From Oscillatoria sp. FACHB-1406 (lineage in GTDB: Bacteria > Cyanobacteriota > Cyanobacteriia > Cyanobacteriales > Spirulinaceae), in the NCBI RefSeq assembly GCF_014698145.1, contig NZ_JACJSM010000006.1:1-64000 (forward strand): DNA of 64,000 nt, given 5' to 3'. Under the pieces are notes generated by a model, which was not told the DNA's origin, made no database searches, and saw only the letters and a program-made list of their open reading frames with translations. Below are positions 55,094 to 64,000 of the stretch, piece after piece. Made by a program: the position numbers and the translations under genes. Position 1 is the first letter of the stretch, and the number at the start of each line of letters is the position of its first letter.

Positions 55094-56176
55094 TCAGCCA
55101 TTCTCTTTTTGGCGCGCCAGCAAAGATTTTAGCATTCGCCCGACTTTAGAATTGAGGCGTTCTTGCCGAGCGTGCTTGATGATGATAGGCGCTAGCTGCC
55201 TGATTCGAGGATCTCCTTTGATCGTTTGGGCGGCAAGCAGAAGTTCCATGCGAATGGACGCAACTTCCTCGAGTCGTCCTGCCACCGTATAGCGATCGCA
55301 CAAATAATCGAGGACAATGACCTTGTAATACGCAATTGGAATCTGTTGGGCAACTTGCCGCGATCGATTCAACTGCCCCAAGGCTGCGTACTTCAAGGCT
55401 AATTCTCGTAAAATTGGGGATTGACTTTGAGGGTTTTCTATGGTATAAGCAGTTTCAACCCCTTGAACGAGTAAAAGCAATTTTGCTTCTAGAGAAAGTT
55501 CCCCCCAAGATTCATAGATCCGACTGCTTTCTAGGGCGAGAATCTTGATATAGTCTGACTTATGACTTTGGGCAATTTTCAGTGCTTGAATATAACGTCC
55601 GGCTGCAATATGTTCGTAAACAATCGCACCAAGTTCGTCGCCCACTAAACTGCGAAAGCAAAGGAGTTCATCGCCGAGATACTCCGGAATCAACTCGCGG
55701 AAAGTACGTCCGAGGGTGCAAGCGCGAGGATTGCGACCGGACCAACTCACCAAATACTTATATTGGCGATCGCGGTATCCTTCAAAAATCCACAGCGCTC
55801 CTTCTTTCTTATCTTCGGGCTTCCAAGAAGGAGGAATCCAAAAATTTTGTTCCATCGCCGCCTTTAATTCCGTCCATTGATGCTCGGACAGTTCCCAACT
55901 CGCCAAATGTTCGATTCCGCCCTCCTGCTGATGCTCTTGCGTTCTGCCGAGCTTGTAGAGGGCGTGATAGGGCGGCGATGCTTTAGAAGATTCCCAGAGC
56001 TTCAGAACTTGAGGCGAATCGAGAGTGGGAATGAAGGTAAAACGGTAAGCTTCGGTAAGTTTATTCCGTTTGGCCCAGCGCTCAAAGGGCTGTTCTTCTA
56101 AAAATTTGAGATAGCTTTCGCCATCTGCACCCTCGAAAGTCCCTAGGTCTTGCTCCGCAAAAAGTCGATTTCTCAT
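55094..56176 (-). CDS. Unknown protein of a paralogous pair, copy 1
   Basis: 360 residues, no membrane segment. The N-terminal half has FERWAKRNKLTEAYRFTFIP, GRNPRACTLGRTFRELIPEY and LLCFRSLVGDELGAIVYEHI. The C-terminal half is helical and repeat-like (ALKIAQSHKSDYIKILALES, then ALKYAALGQLNRSRQVAQQI), recalling TPR-type solenoids. I do not know the family. The next gene upstream encodes a clear paralog. Confidence 0.7.
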   Translation of the reverse strand: MRNRLFAEQDLGTFEGADGESYLKFLEEQPFERWAKRNKLTEAYRFTFIPTLDSPQVLKLWESSKASPPYHALYKLGRTQEHQQEGGIEHLASWELSEHQWTELKAAMEQNFWIPPSWKPEDKKEGALWIFEGYRDRQYKYLVSWSGRNPRACTLGRTFRELIPEYLGDELLCFRSLVGDELGAIVYEHIAAGRYIQALKIAQSHKSDYIKILALESSRIYESWGELSLEAKLLLLVQGVETAYTIENPQSQSPILRELALKYAALGQLNRSRQVAQQIPIAYYKVIVLDYLCDRYTVAGRLEEVASIRMELLLAAQTIKGDPRIRQLAPIIIKHARQERLNSKVGRMLKSLLARQKENG

Positions 56177-56288
56177 TCAGTGCGAACCAATCCTACGACC
56201 AATAGGATAGCGCGAATTCTTCTCAACTGGATGAAAAGCTTGCCTTCAGAAAAATAAAGGCATTGCATCTCGAGAGAAGCGATGGAAA

Positions 56289-57362
56289 TTAACTCGAAGA
56301 TTTCGGTGGTAAGCGCCAAAATTGAAACCAGCGCGACAACTTGCGATCGAACCGTTCGATTTGACGGTGTTTGAGGAGAATTTTAGTCAGGTGTTGAACT
56401 TCAGGATCGCCTTGGATGGAACGCTCGGTTAACAAGATTTCCATGCGAATTTGCGCGGCATCTTCGGTGCGTTCGGCAGCAGCAAAACAATCGCACAGAT
56501 AATCGAGGGTAACAATCCGATAATAGGGAACCACGATGTTACGAGTGAGGTAGAGCGCGCGGTTTAATTGCCCGATCGCAATATACTTCAGCGCAATATC
56601 TCTTAAAATTGGCGCTTTACTCAAGCGATTATCGATGGTTTGAGCGGTAGCAACAGCTTCAGCTAAGAGCAAAAGCTTAGCGGGCAAATCGAGATCGGAC
56701 CAAGTATCGAATACTTTGCCCCCCTCAAACAGCCAAGTTTTGATATAGTCCGCTTTATGACTTTGGGCGAGTTTTAACGCTTGGAGGGGCTGACCGGCTT
56801 CGAGATATTCGTAGATAATTTCGCCGAAGCGATCGCCCACCAAACTGCGAAAATACACAAACTGCTGCGAGAGTGCTTCCGGAATAAAATGACGAAAAGA
56901 GCGCCCTAAAGTACAAGCGAGGGGATTGCGACCGTACCAGCTTCGCAACCGCTTGTACTCCCCAGCGCGATATCCCTCAAATAGCCATTCCGAGCCTCCC
57001 GAACCCTCTTGCTTCCAAGTCCCAGGTTTCCAGAAGTTTTGTTCGAGGGAAGTCAGGAGTTTTGTCCAGTCCTGCGATTCGGGTTCCCAACTGACGTGGC
57101 GTTCCACTGGCGTAGGAGTATCGCCTTTCCCTTCGCGGCTGCCAAGTTTGAAAACGGCTTCAAGAGCGGGATCGCGACTGGGGGCGCTGGAAACGCGCAG
57201 GATTTCTGGGGGATCGAAACTCGGAATATAAATGAAACGATAAGCTTCAGCAATTTTATTTTTTTTAGCCCATTTCTGTAATTGTTGCTCGCCCATTCCC
57301 TCGATACAGCGTTCTTCAAGTTCGTCGGTTGGATGCTGAAATCGATCTCGATCTATAAACAT
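56289..57362 (-). CDS. Unknown protein of a paralogous pair, copy 2
   Basis: 357 residues from ATG 57362 (MFIDRDRFQHPTDELEE); a Met 12 codons earlier exists. It shares the whole plan of the neighbour: LQKWAKKNKIAEAYRFIYIP, GRNPLACTLGRSFRHFIPEA, YFRSLVGDRFGEIIYEYLEA, ALKLAQSHKADYIKTWLFEG and LKYIAIGQLNRALYLTRN. The tandem arrangement indicates duplication in place. No function can be assigned. It diverges from rsmH, 49 bp away. Confidence 0.7.
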   Translation of the reverse strand: MFIDRDRFQHPTDELEERCIEGMGEQQLQKWAKKNKIAEAYRFIYIPSFDPPEILRVSSAPSRDPALEAVFKLGSREGKGDTPTPVERHVSWEPESQDWTKLLTSLEQNFWKPGTWKQEGSGGSEWLFEGYRAGEYKRLRSWYGRNPLACTLGRSFRHFIPEALSQQFVYFRSLVGDRFGEIIYEYLEAGQPLQALKLAQSHKADYIKTWLFEGGKVFDTWSDLDLPAKLLLLAEAVATAQTIDNRLSKAPILRDIALKYIAIGQLNRALYLTRNIVVPYYRIVTLDYLCDCFAAAERTEDAAQIRMEILLTERSIQGDPEVQHLTKILLKHRQIERFDRKLSRWFQFWRLPPKSSS

Positions 57363-57411
57363 GGCAATTGACGTTAACCTGAGAGAAAAGTCAAACAATT
57401 GGAAATTTTGA

Positions 57412-58290
57412 ATGGGTCAAGCAGTAAATGGCAATCTCGCTTCGGAATTCCTTCACCTGCCGGTTTTGAGCCAAGAAGCGATCGCGGGGTTGCAGATTAT
57501 TCCGGGAGGACACTATCTTGATGCTACCGTGGGGGCGGGAGGGCATAGTAGTTTGATTTTAGCAGCCGTACCCGAGGTCAGTTTAACCGCGATCGATCGC
57601 GACGGCGATGCCCTTGCTGCTGCGCAAGAACGCTTAGGAGATAATATTAGCTTCTGGCAAGGCAATTTTGCCGATTATCAGCCCCAAGGCGTTGAGTTTG
57701 AGGGTATTATTGCCGATTTAGGGGTCAGTTCGCCACAGTTCGATCGCGCAGAACGCGGGTTCAGTTTCCAGCAAGAAGCCCCCTTAGATATGCGCATGGA
57801 TCGTTCTCAGAGTTTGACAGCAGCCGAAATCGTCAATCATTGGGACGAACGAGCTTTGGCCGATCTGATTTACCAGTATGGGGAGGAACGCTTGTCTCGG
57901 CGTATCGCCAAGCGTATTGTCGGAATGCGTCCTTTACAGACTACCGTGCAATTAGCTCAAGCAATTTCATCCGCTGTTCCTCGTTCTTATCGCTACGGAC
58001 GCATTCATCCTGCCACGAGAACGTTTCAGGCGTTGCGCATCGCGGTGAATGCTGAGTTGGAGTCATTAGAGCGCTTTTTGGCGATCGCGCCAACTTGGTT
58101 GAAGGCGGGCGGACGCATTGGCATTATCAGCTTTCACAGCCTCGAAGATCGCATCGTCAAACAAACTTTTCGCAATTCTTCCCTGCTGCAAGTTATCACC
58201 AAAAAACCGATCGTCGCCCAACCCGAAGAAATTGCCAACAATCCCCGGGCGCGATCGGCTAAATTAAGATTTGCCGAACGAATTGATTAA
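57412..58290 (+). CDS. rsmH: 16S rRNA (cytosine1402-N4)-methyltransferase
   Basis: A 292-residue SAM-dependent methyltransferase acting on C1402 of 16S rRNA. The SAM site [10 protein letters not shown] is at 37-46; [20 protein letters not shown] and [17 protein letters not shown] are family signatures. No mraZ or division genes follow, as is normal for cyanobacteria. Start ATG 57412. Confidence 0.96.
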   Translation: MGQAVNGNLASEFLHLPVLSQEAIAGLQIIPGGHYLDATVGAGGHSSLILAAVPEVSLTAIDRDGDALAAAQERLGDNISFWQGNFADYQPQGVEFEGIIADLGVSSPQFDRAERGFSFQQEAPLDMRMDRSQSLTAAEIVNHWDERALADLIYQYGEERLSRRIAKRIVGMRPLQTTVQLAQAISSAVPRSYRYGRIHPATRTFQALRIAVNAELESLERFLAIAPTWLKAGGRIGIISFHSLEDRIVKQTFRNSSLLQVITKKPIVAQPEEIANNPRARSAKLRFAERID

Positions 58291-58386
58291 ATTATGAGTT
58301 ATGAATTATGAATTCAGAATGGGGGATAAAATTATGAATTCTGAATTTATCCCAATTCTTATTGAGATTACATAATTTCACACGGC

Positions 58387-58411
58387 AAGGGCATAGCACT
58401 GCTATGCCCTT
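58387..58411. repeat. Palindrome AAGGGCATAGCA-C-TGCTATGCCCTT
   Basis: Perfect 12-bp arms around one base. Related GGGGCATAACATTGTTATGCCC lies inside the MITE at 9050, and a partial GTAGGGGCATAGCATTGCT is at 24291. It lies between rsmH and pstB, which converge. Confidence 0.8.
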
Positions 58412-58454
58412 ACAGCTTACTCTCCATTATCCATTATTAATTATCCATTATTAA

Positions 58455-59261
58455 TTAACCAAAGCGTCCGCTAACATACTGCTGAGTCGCCTCTTCTTTC
58501 GGATTTTGGAAAATCACTTCTGTTGCATCGACTTCCGCTAAATATCCCTGCCGTTTTCCATCGACAACCCGCACGTTAAAAAATGCAGTATAATCAGCCA
58601 CTCGCGATGCTTGTTGCATATTGTGAGTGACGATAACAATCGTATAATTTTCCTTCAATTGGTGAATTAACTCCTCGACTTTCAGTGTCGAAATCGGGTC
58701 GAGAGAAGCACAAGGTTCGTCCATTAATACCACATCCGGCTGTACCGCGATCGCGCGGGCAATACAAAGGCGCTGCTGTTGTCCGCCCGAAATTGCCATC
58801 CCGCTTTGTTTGAGTTTATCTTTCACCTCATCCCAAAGCGCCGCCTGTTTGAGCGAACGTTCCACCAACTCATCCATATCGCCCTTAAAGCCGTTAATTC
58901 TCGCGCCGTAAGCAATATTATCGTAAATCGATTTTGGGAAAGGATTCGGCTTTTGAAACACCATCCCGATGCGGCGACGAACCTGTACCGGATCGATCTC
59001 TTTGCCGTAAAGATTTAAACCGTGATAGGTCATTACCCCTTCAGCGCGGAAGATGGGAATTAAATCGTTGAGACGGTTATAACAGCGCAACAGCGTACTT
59101 TTACCGCAGCCTGACGGCCCGATAAACGCCGTAACCTTATTTTTAGGGATATTCAAATAGATCCCTTTCAGTGCCAAAAAATCGCCGTAATATACATTCC
59201 AATTTTCCGTTTGTAAAACGGCTTCTTCCGTTTGAGTCGGGGCTATGCGATCGCTAATCAT
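58455..59261 (-). CDS. pstB: Phosphate ABC transporter ATP-binding protein
   Basis: 268 residues from ATG 59261; the frame is open further but lacks family sequence. Walker [10 protein letters not shown] is at 48-56, then [17 protein letters not shown] (a PstB hallmark), [13 protein letters not shown] and [13 protein letters not shown]. It energises high-affinity phosphate uptake. It is last in a pstC-pstA-pstB operon on the minus strand. Confidence 0.97.
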   Translation of the reverse strand: MISDRIAPTQTEEAVLQTENWNVYYGDFLALKGIYLNIPKNKVTAFIGPSGCGKSTLLRCYNRLNDLIPIFRAEGVMTYHGLNLYGKEIDPVQVRRRIGMVFQKPNPFPKSIYDNIAYGARINGFKGDMDELVERSLKQAALWDEVKDKLKQSGMAISGGQQQRLCIARAIAVQPDVVLMDEPCASLDPISTLKVEELIHQLKENYTIVIVTHNMQQASRVADYTAFFNVRVVDGKRQGYLAEVDATEVIFQNPKEEATQQYVSGRFG

Positions 59262-59304
59262 AATTGATTTATTCCTTATAATTTTTGTATGAAACAATAG
59301 AACC

Positions 59305-60228
59305 TTAGAATCGGCTGCGAGAAGTAGCAAAGCGAGCCACAGCACTGGTTATCAAAACAAACAGCACTAAGACAAAGGCCGCTGCAAAAGCAATTTTATT
59401 CTGATTGGCGAACGGCACGCGAGCAAAATCGTACACTAAAACTGAGAGCGATGCAGTCGGTTCGAGCAGTCCCTTTTGCCAGTTCGGCCAAAACTGGGTA
59501 TTCAACGCCGTAAACAGCAACGGCGCAGTTTCCCCAGCCGCCCGCGCAATTCCCAGCGTTACCCCCGTTACAATCGCCGGAATCGCCGCCGGGAGAACGA
59601 CGCGCAACACCGTTTGATAATCGTTTGCACCAATCCCCACCGATGCTTGTCGGACTTCTTGCGGCACTAACTTCAGTGCTTCCTCTGTAGCGCGAATAAT
59701 CGTCGGCAGCATCAGCAGCGCCAGCGCAATTCCGCCCGCCCACGCCGAATAACCGCGATACAAACCGGGAATCGGGTTAAGCACGATAATCCCGTAGACA
59801 AAAACCCCAATGATAATAGAAGGAACGCCGCTTAAGACGTTAGCTGCAAAACGAATCCATTCGGCAATTTTGCTGCCGCGACTAAACTCTGCGAGGTAAA
59901 TTGCAGCCATAACTCCGATGGGAACGCTAATTGCCGTTGCAATTCCCACCATAACCAGCGTTCCGAGTAGCGCATTACCAAAACCGCCACCTGGAAGCAT
60001 TGGCGGCGGTGGCAGTTGGGTAAAAATATCGGGACTGAGGCTGCTCAGTCCTTTGCTGAGAATGTAGTACAAAACTAAACCCAGCGGAATGACTGCTAAT
60101 ACCATACAAGCCGCAGAAATTCCGGTCATGATTAAGCCGAATAACGTGCGAGGGGCGGCTGGATTTCGTTTCAGCGTTTGGGGATCGAAGTTGGCTCTCC
60201 CAGGCTGTTGAAAGGATTCCGATCTCAT
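59305..60228 (-). CDS. pstA: Phosphate ABC transporter permease PstA
   Basis: A 307-residue inner-membrane permease with six helices. The N terminus is cytoplasmic. The coupling loop [43 protein letters not shown] is the conserved EAA region. It follows pstC by 18 bp. Start ATG 60228. Confidence 0.96.
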   Translation of the reverse strand: MRSESFQQPGRANFDPQTLKRNPAAPRTLFGLIMTGISAACMVLAVIPLGLVLYYILSKGLSSLSPDIFTQLPPPPMLPGGGFGNALLGTLVMVGIATAISVPIGVMAAIYLAEFSRGSKIAEWIRFAANVLSGVPSIIIGVFVYGIIVLNPIPGLYRGYSAWAGGIALALLMLPTIIRATEEALKLVPQEVRQASVGIGANDYQTVLRVVLPAAIPAIVTGVTLGIARAAGETAPLLFTALNTQFWPNWQKGLLEPTASLSVLVYDFARVPFANQNKIAFAAAFVLVLFVLITSAVARFATSRSRF

Positions 60229-60246
60229 AAATGAATGTTCAAAAGA

Positions 60247-61161
60247 TTAAATTTTTTGTAAATGCTTGACAAGCAGTTCGGCTAAGACATTAACGCTGAG
60301 AGTCAGAACGAATAAAATGAAACCGGCATACATGAGCGCTGAAACTTGCAAGCCACTCGCTTCAGCAAATTGGTTGGCTAGCAGCGAGGCGATAGTATTG
60401 GAGGGTTCAAAGATAGATAGAGATGCTTTGCTGTTGTTGTTGCCAATCAGCATGGTGACGGCCATCGTCTCGCCCAGCGCGCGTCCTAGAGCTAACATTA
60501 CTGCCCCGATGATTCCTGATGAGGCGGCGGGAAGGATGACTTGCAAGATGGTTTCCCAACGCGTTGCTCCCAAACCGATGGAAGCTTGGCGCAAGTCAAT
60601 GGGGACGTTACCGATCGCGTCGCGGGAGAGAGCGGCGATAATCGGAAGGGTCATAATGGCTAGCACTAACGCCGCCGGTAGCATTGCTGGCCCTTTGACG
60701 GGCGAAATATTGCCTAAAAAGGGAATGAGGACGAAGATGCCCCAGAGTCCGTAGACGACGCTGGGAACGGCTGCCAACAGTTCGACTAAGAACACAAAAA
60801 TTCGCTGAATTGGGGGCGGTAGGTAATCTTCGGATAGGAAAATAGCAATTCCCAAGCCAATGGGAACGGAAATTGCCAAGGCGAGGAGAGAACTGATAAT
60901 CGTACCGTACACCGCAGGCCAAACGCCAAAGTCCGGCGGTTCGCTGTTGGGTTTCCAGACGCTCTTAAGGATGAATTGCGGTCCGTAGGCGGTGATGGCG
61001 GGCCAGGAGCGCACCAAAACAAGGACGGCGATCGCGCCTAAAATAAAGGCAATCAGAAATGCGCCCGCCCGAGCCAGGAATTTGAATGTGCGATCGAGGT
61101 TGCGCTCTCCGGCAGAACGCGGACCCAAGGCTGTGGAGGAATTGTTCGTCTCAAAACTCAA
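60247..61161 (-). CDS. pstC: Phosphate ABC transporter permease PstC
   Basis: A 304-residue permease partner of PstA with six helices and the EAA loop RDAIGNVPIDLRQASIGLGA, then TRWETILQVILPAASSGIIG. The start is a TTG at 61161 with GAGG seven bases before. No pstS lies upstream in the window; comB is the next gene. A Pho-box-like site sits 90 bp upstream. Confidence 0.95.
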   Translation of the reverse strand: MSFETNNSSTALGPRSAGERNLDRTFKFLARAGAFLIAFILGAIAVLVLVRSWPAITAYGPQFILKSVWKPNSEPPDFGVWPAVYGTIISSLLALAISVPIGLGIAIFLSEDYLPPPIQRIFVFLVELLAAVPSVVYGLWGIFVLIPFLGNISPVKGPAMLPAALVLAIMTLPIIAALSRDAIGNVPIDLRQASIGLGATRWETILQVILPAASSGIIGAVMLALGRALGETMAVTMLIGNNNSKASLSIFEPSNTIASLLANQFAEASGLQVSALMYAGFILFVLTLSVNVLAELLVKHLQKI

Positions 61162-61250
61162 GATATACCTCTGCTGTTTGCTTCATGAACTCCGCTGCCG
61201 GTTACTTTCTGTAGCCGTTCCCATATTGCTTAGAGTCCTTCTTTACAATC

Positions 61251-61280
61251 CTATCCAGTCTAATTTAAGAAAAGGTAAAG
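61251..61280 (-). promoter_or_regulatory. Pho-box-like site upstream of pstC
   Basis: On the minus strand the sequence reads CTTTACCT-TTT-CTTAAATT-AGA-CTGGATAG: octamers at 11-bp spacing, close to the cyanobacterial SphR consensus of PyTTAAPyPy(T/A) repeats three bases apart. The third repeat is weak. The position, 90 bp from the pstC start, fits phosphate-starvation control. Confidence 0.5.
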
Positions 61281-61392
61281 AATAATTGACAATTAATAAT
61301 TGCCAACTCGCACCGAATGTAAATTGTGAGCGGTTTCTCGACAGAAACGAGATTATTCGCAGACAATTAACCATTGAGGTTCGAGACGGCTT

Positions 61393-62118
61393 TTAATATT
61401 TGACCAGCACCCCTTTTTCACGCTGAATGGGCAGTACGTCCAACAAATCGACTCGAGCGCAGTATTTTAGGTCTTCGAGGTTGTTCAATCTTAACAGTCT
61501 TTGCCCGTGACTAGCTCGGTGAAATAATTCCAGCAGTTTATCTTGCCACTGAGTATAAAGCGCGATCGCGGCGACAACTTCATCGTTACCGATAATTTCA
61601 TCGCCTAATTCTTGCCAAAAAGGGAGTGCGATCGCGCCCGCACAAACAGTATCCTCGAGCGAGAATTCGCCTTCCCATCCCGAACCCACCAGCCAAACCG
61701 TTTCGGGCTGCTTTTGTTGCAAATATTGCACCACGGCTTTTCGATTCGTCAGCGCCGAGGTGATTACCGTCGGGGCATTTTCCACCCGTTGCAGCGCCCG
61801 CGTGCCGTTAGTGGTACTGATAAACAAACGCTTTCCGCCCATCCGTTCTGGCGTGCAGTCGAGGGGAGAGTTCCCTAAATCGCACCCTTCGACTTGTTTT
61901 CCACCTCTTTCTCCGGCTCGCAGGCGCTTTTCTATCGGCCATTCTTCGCTTTGTTGCAGCAATTGCTCGATACTGCCAAAAGCTTGGACGGCTTCCGCTC
62001 CACAGTCTAACGCGGCAGCTATCGTCGTCGTAGCACGCAGTACGTCGATAACAATCGCACAATCGGGACTAGACTCAGTGGGAACGAGTTCGGGAGTGTG
62101 ATAGACGAAAAACTTCAC
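61393..62118 (-). CDS. comB: 2-phosphosulfolactate phosphatase family protein
   Basis: 241 residues from a GTG at 62118. The family motifs [39 protein letters not shown] and [11 protein letters not shown] are all present. ComB hydrolyses phosphosulfolactate in coenzyme M synthesis in methanogens; cyanobacteria make no coenzyme M, so the physiological substrate is open. It is monocistronic. Confidence 0.9.
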   Translation of the reverse strand: MKFFVYHTPELVPTESSPDCAIVIDVLRATTTIAAALDCGAEAVQAFGSIEQLLQQSEEWPIEKRLRAGERGGKQVEGCDLGNSPLDCTPERMGGKRLFISTTNGTRALQRVENAPTVITSALTNRKAVVQYLQQKQPETVWLVGSGWEGEFSLEDTVCAGAIALPFWQELGDEIIGNDEVVAAIALYTQWQDKLLELFHRASHGQRLLRLNNLEDLKYCARVDLLDVLPIQREKGVLVKY

Positions 62119-62280
62119 GTTTTCTTGGTTTTAAAAGGTTTAGATCGATGCCGATGTTAATTCTACACCTCTAGAGTTAGCAAAGTAGGGGATGAGGGAA
62201 GAGTTCAACTTTGACCGGAGAAGAATTTTCCGTTCGCGGCTATCTAAGCTTTATATTTTGCGATCGCTAAGAAGACTGGT

Positions 62281-62315
62281 AGGAATCCCCATCGCTTCAG
62301 CACGGGGAGTGTCAA
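62281..62315 (+). mobile_element. IS200/IS605-type right-end hairpin, solo copy
   Basis: The same 35-bp length and the same termini (AGGAATCCCC...GGGGAGTGTCAA) as 67-101, with a different hairpin middle (ATCGCTTCAGCAC). No tnpB tail precedes it. It overlaps the stop codon of the glycoside hydrolase relic on the other strand (62312-62314). Confidence 0.5.
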
Positions 62316-62779
62316 GCCCCAAAAGCGGTCGCTCGCTGGGCAGTTGCCTTCAAGCCGTAGATAGGATTGTTTACCAAATCGTCGCCGTAGGGCGTAAGAC
62401 CTGAGAAATTCCCGTCCCGAGTCATTTCCCGGCGATCGCAACCATCCTTCCACCAACACCAAGCCAACCAACCAATTTCCTGCTCTTTTAGCACCGTCAA
62501 AAGTGCTTGATAGGTCAAATCATTCTGGGGAGGATGATTTTCTTTAATCCCATCAAGATCGTAGTAGCAGTATGCGGTTTCCCCCGCGATCGATTCATCT
62601 TGCTTGTTGGCGATTTCACCAAAAACAAGCGGTAAATTGGCTTCGATTACTGCATTAATATGCGGCATTCCATCATAAGCAGCCCAATAAGCGTGTCCGC
62701 TAAACAAAAGATTGCGGTCGGGATCGCTATCAATGTTCGCGTCGTCTGGAGTTGGAGGTACGGTATAGGATAGAACCGT
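62312..62779 (-). pseudogene. C-terminal fragment of a glycoside hydrolase (cellulase/mannanase-like)
   Basis: From the stop codon of the preceding gene (62780-62782, same frame) an open stretch reads TPDDANIDSDPDRNLLFSGH, AYWAAYDGMPHINAVIEANL, PLVFGEIANKQDE, GWLAWCWWKDG and NPIYGLKATAQR. The VFGE glutamate and the WCWW segment are typical of GH5-like enzymes, where this Glu is the nucleophile. The N-terminal two thirds are absent and there is no proper start (only TTG at 62707). The stop lies in the IS-like end. Confidence 0.65.
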
Positions 62780-64000
62780 TCAACTCCCCACCTGCACAGT
62801 CATCCCCGCCCGACGCAACCGTTCTGCTAACACTTCCCCCAACCCCGTTGCTGGGGTCAAAATGCCTCCTCGCTGTTGCCCCCCCGGTAATCGATCGCCG
62901 TGTAATACCAAACTTAAAGCCGATTCGCAGACAAATTTAACAGTAGCTCGATTGCCGGGATCGCCGCGATCGCCAATTAAAAACCGTCCTTTGCGTCCAT
63001 CCATCGCAGTCCCCACCAACTCGCAAGAAAACCAGCCTTCATCCATCGTTTGTTCGGAAGGCCCGCTACCGGGTTGGGGCAGCACCGAACGCAGAAGCGA
63101 TCGCAGTTGAGGCTGTTGCAGAAGCCCCATGAAAAGACCTAACCCCGTCGTTATTCCGATTGCTTGAAGTCCCGCTAGCGGGGGATCGAACTTGAAATAC
63201 TCCTGATAAGTAAAATCGCGTCCGTAAGGTTCCTGCCACTGCTCGTATAAAGCGCAACTGCGGCGCACAACGCGGGTATTAACCGGCCCCATAAAAAACG
63301 GACCCACCCAAGTATTCACCTCTGAGTCAAAAAACGGAGTTATTGGATCGCGGTTTCGCTCTCTTTCGGCTTCGCTATAGTGCATAGAGGGGTTAAGCAG
63401 GAAAGGATCGTTAAACTGTGCCTCGGCTTGCGAATCGTACAAATTCAAGGCCGAGGCTAGGGTTCCGCCGTTGAAGCCGCCGTAAGCTTGGAAATAAGCC
63501 TTCACCGACTGACAGGGGACTCCTGCTTCCTGTTGCAGGTGACGAACCAGCAGGTAAGTCCCCAGATCGGACGGCACGGAATCAAAACCACAACCGGGAA
63601 TGATGCGAGTGCCATCGGCAGCGGCTTGGGAATGGTAGCGCTCGATTAAGGTTCTGACCCAAGGCGTTTCGCCGGTAATGTCTACATAATGGGTTTTGAA
63701 GCGAACGCAGGCATCGACAAGGGCATTGCCATAGAGGGCAAAGGGACCGGCTGTGTTGAGAAGCACCTGGGTTTGAGAGACAAGATGATCGATCGCCTGT
63801 CGATCTTGGCAGTCAGCGACTAGGATATCTACGGTTGCACCGACTTCATCGCGAACGGCTTCTAATTTCTGGCGGTTGCGTCCGGCGATCGCAAAGGTGA
63901 CTCGTTCGGGAGAAGTTTGGCGGGCTAAGTAATGCACGGTCTGCCGACCCACAAAGCCACTAGCACCGTAGAGGATGATGTGATAGGGACGCTCGGACAT
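62780..64000 (-). CDS. Trans-acting enoyl reductase family protein (saccharopine dehydrogenase-like)
   Basis: 406 residues. The N-terminal Rossmann fold begins HIILYGASGFVGRQTVHYLA; NTAGPFALYGNALVDACVRF and HYVDITGETPWVRTLIERYH are typical, followed by PGCGFDSVPSDLGTYLLVRHL. The family includes the mycobacterial Rv2953-type trans-acting enoyl reductase that acts with polyketide synthases; cyanobacterial members are uncharacterised. The Met is at the last base of the window, so a longer N terminus cannot be excluded. Its stop abuts the hydrolase relic. Confidence 0.88.
   Translation of the reverse strand: MSERPYHIILYGASGFVGRQTVHYLARQTSPERVTFAIAGRNRQKLEAVRDEVGATVDILVADCQDRQAIDHLVSQTQVLLNTAGPFALYGNALVDACVRFKTHYVDITGETPWVRTLIERYHSQAAADGTRIIPGCGFDSVPSDLGTYLLVRHLQQEAGVPCQSVKAYFQAYGGFNGGTLASALNLYDSQAEAQFNDPFLLNPSMHYSEAERERNRDPITPFFDSEVNTWVGPFFMGPVNTRVVRRSCALYEQWQEPYGRDFTYQEYFKFDPPLAGLQAIGITTGLGLFMGLLQQPQLRSLLRSVLPQPGSGPSEQTMDEGWFSCELVGTAMDGRKGRFLIGDRGDPGNRATVKFVCESALSLVLHGDRLPGGQQRGGILTPATGLGEVLAERLRRAGMTVQVGS

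Overview
The window is chromosomal DNA of a cyanobacterium. The octamer GCGATCGC (HIP1) recurs throughout. The gene set is cyanobacterial: chlL and chlN of dark-operative protochlorophyllide reductase, ndhD of NDH-1, two GUN4-domain proteins, NrtS, a Tab2/Atab2 protein, a TIGR03279 radical SAM protein and DUF5331 proteins. Heptanucleotide tandem repeats sit between genes, as in many filamentous cyanobacteria. I see no rRNA, tRNA or CRISPR array and cannot name the genus.

Layout. 0-8.6 kb: a possible tnpB 3' end with an IS200/IS605-like right end, leuA, a NYN-domain protein, glgB, ndhD and a membrane-anchored GUN4 protein. 8.6-10.1 kb: a decayed type I restriction gene (hsdR) broken by small repeats, next to a DUF2281/PIN toxin-antitoxin pair between two copies of a ~128-bp repeat. 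10.1-13.5 kb: a TrpD2-like transferase, a HEAT-repeat protein and a creatininase-family amidohydrolase. 13.5-17.4 kb: a graveyard and probable degraded integron, with pieces of an alcohol dehydrogenase and a TMEM175 channel, an attC-like palindrome, a nucleotidyltransferase, an integron-integrase relic interrupted by a DUF4419 gene, and a 99-bp direct repeat at both ends. 17.5-20 kb: a sugar-phosphate nucleotidyltransferase and a retron-type reverse transcriptase. 20-28 kb: an EamA exporter operon, then chlL, five DUF5331 copies and chlN on the minus strand, then a small membrane protein and rubredoxin. 28-33.5 kb: a flavin disulfide oxidoreductase, nrtS, a second GUN4 gene, rplI, dnaB and a HigBA-like toxin-antitoxin pair. 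33.6-35.3 kb: broken macro-domain and VanZ genes. 35.3-38 kb: lptA-lptB-lptF for lipopolysaccharide export. 38-42 kb: a small conserved protein, fructosamine kinase, a membrane protein and hflX. 42.3-46.2 kb: an AT-rich HerA-NurA pair. 46.3-58.3 kb: Tab2, TIGR03279, a pseudouridine synthase, a pentapeptide protein, trpS, a GNAT acetyltransferase, a histidine-kinase-like protein, TsaC, aquaporin, two paralogous unknown proteins and rsmH. 58.4-64 kb: pstCAB with a Pho-box-like site, comB, a glycoside hydrolase relic and a trans-acting enoyl reductase.

Most likely to repay study: the retron-type RT with no visible msr/msd and an unassigned C-terminal domain; the HerA-NurA pair with foreign composition; the integron remnant; and a MITE family whose copies carry 3-bp TNA target duplications, one of which splits a vanZ gene. 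Coordinates and motifs were read from the sequence. Family names come from recognising motifs, not from database searches.
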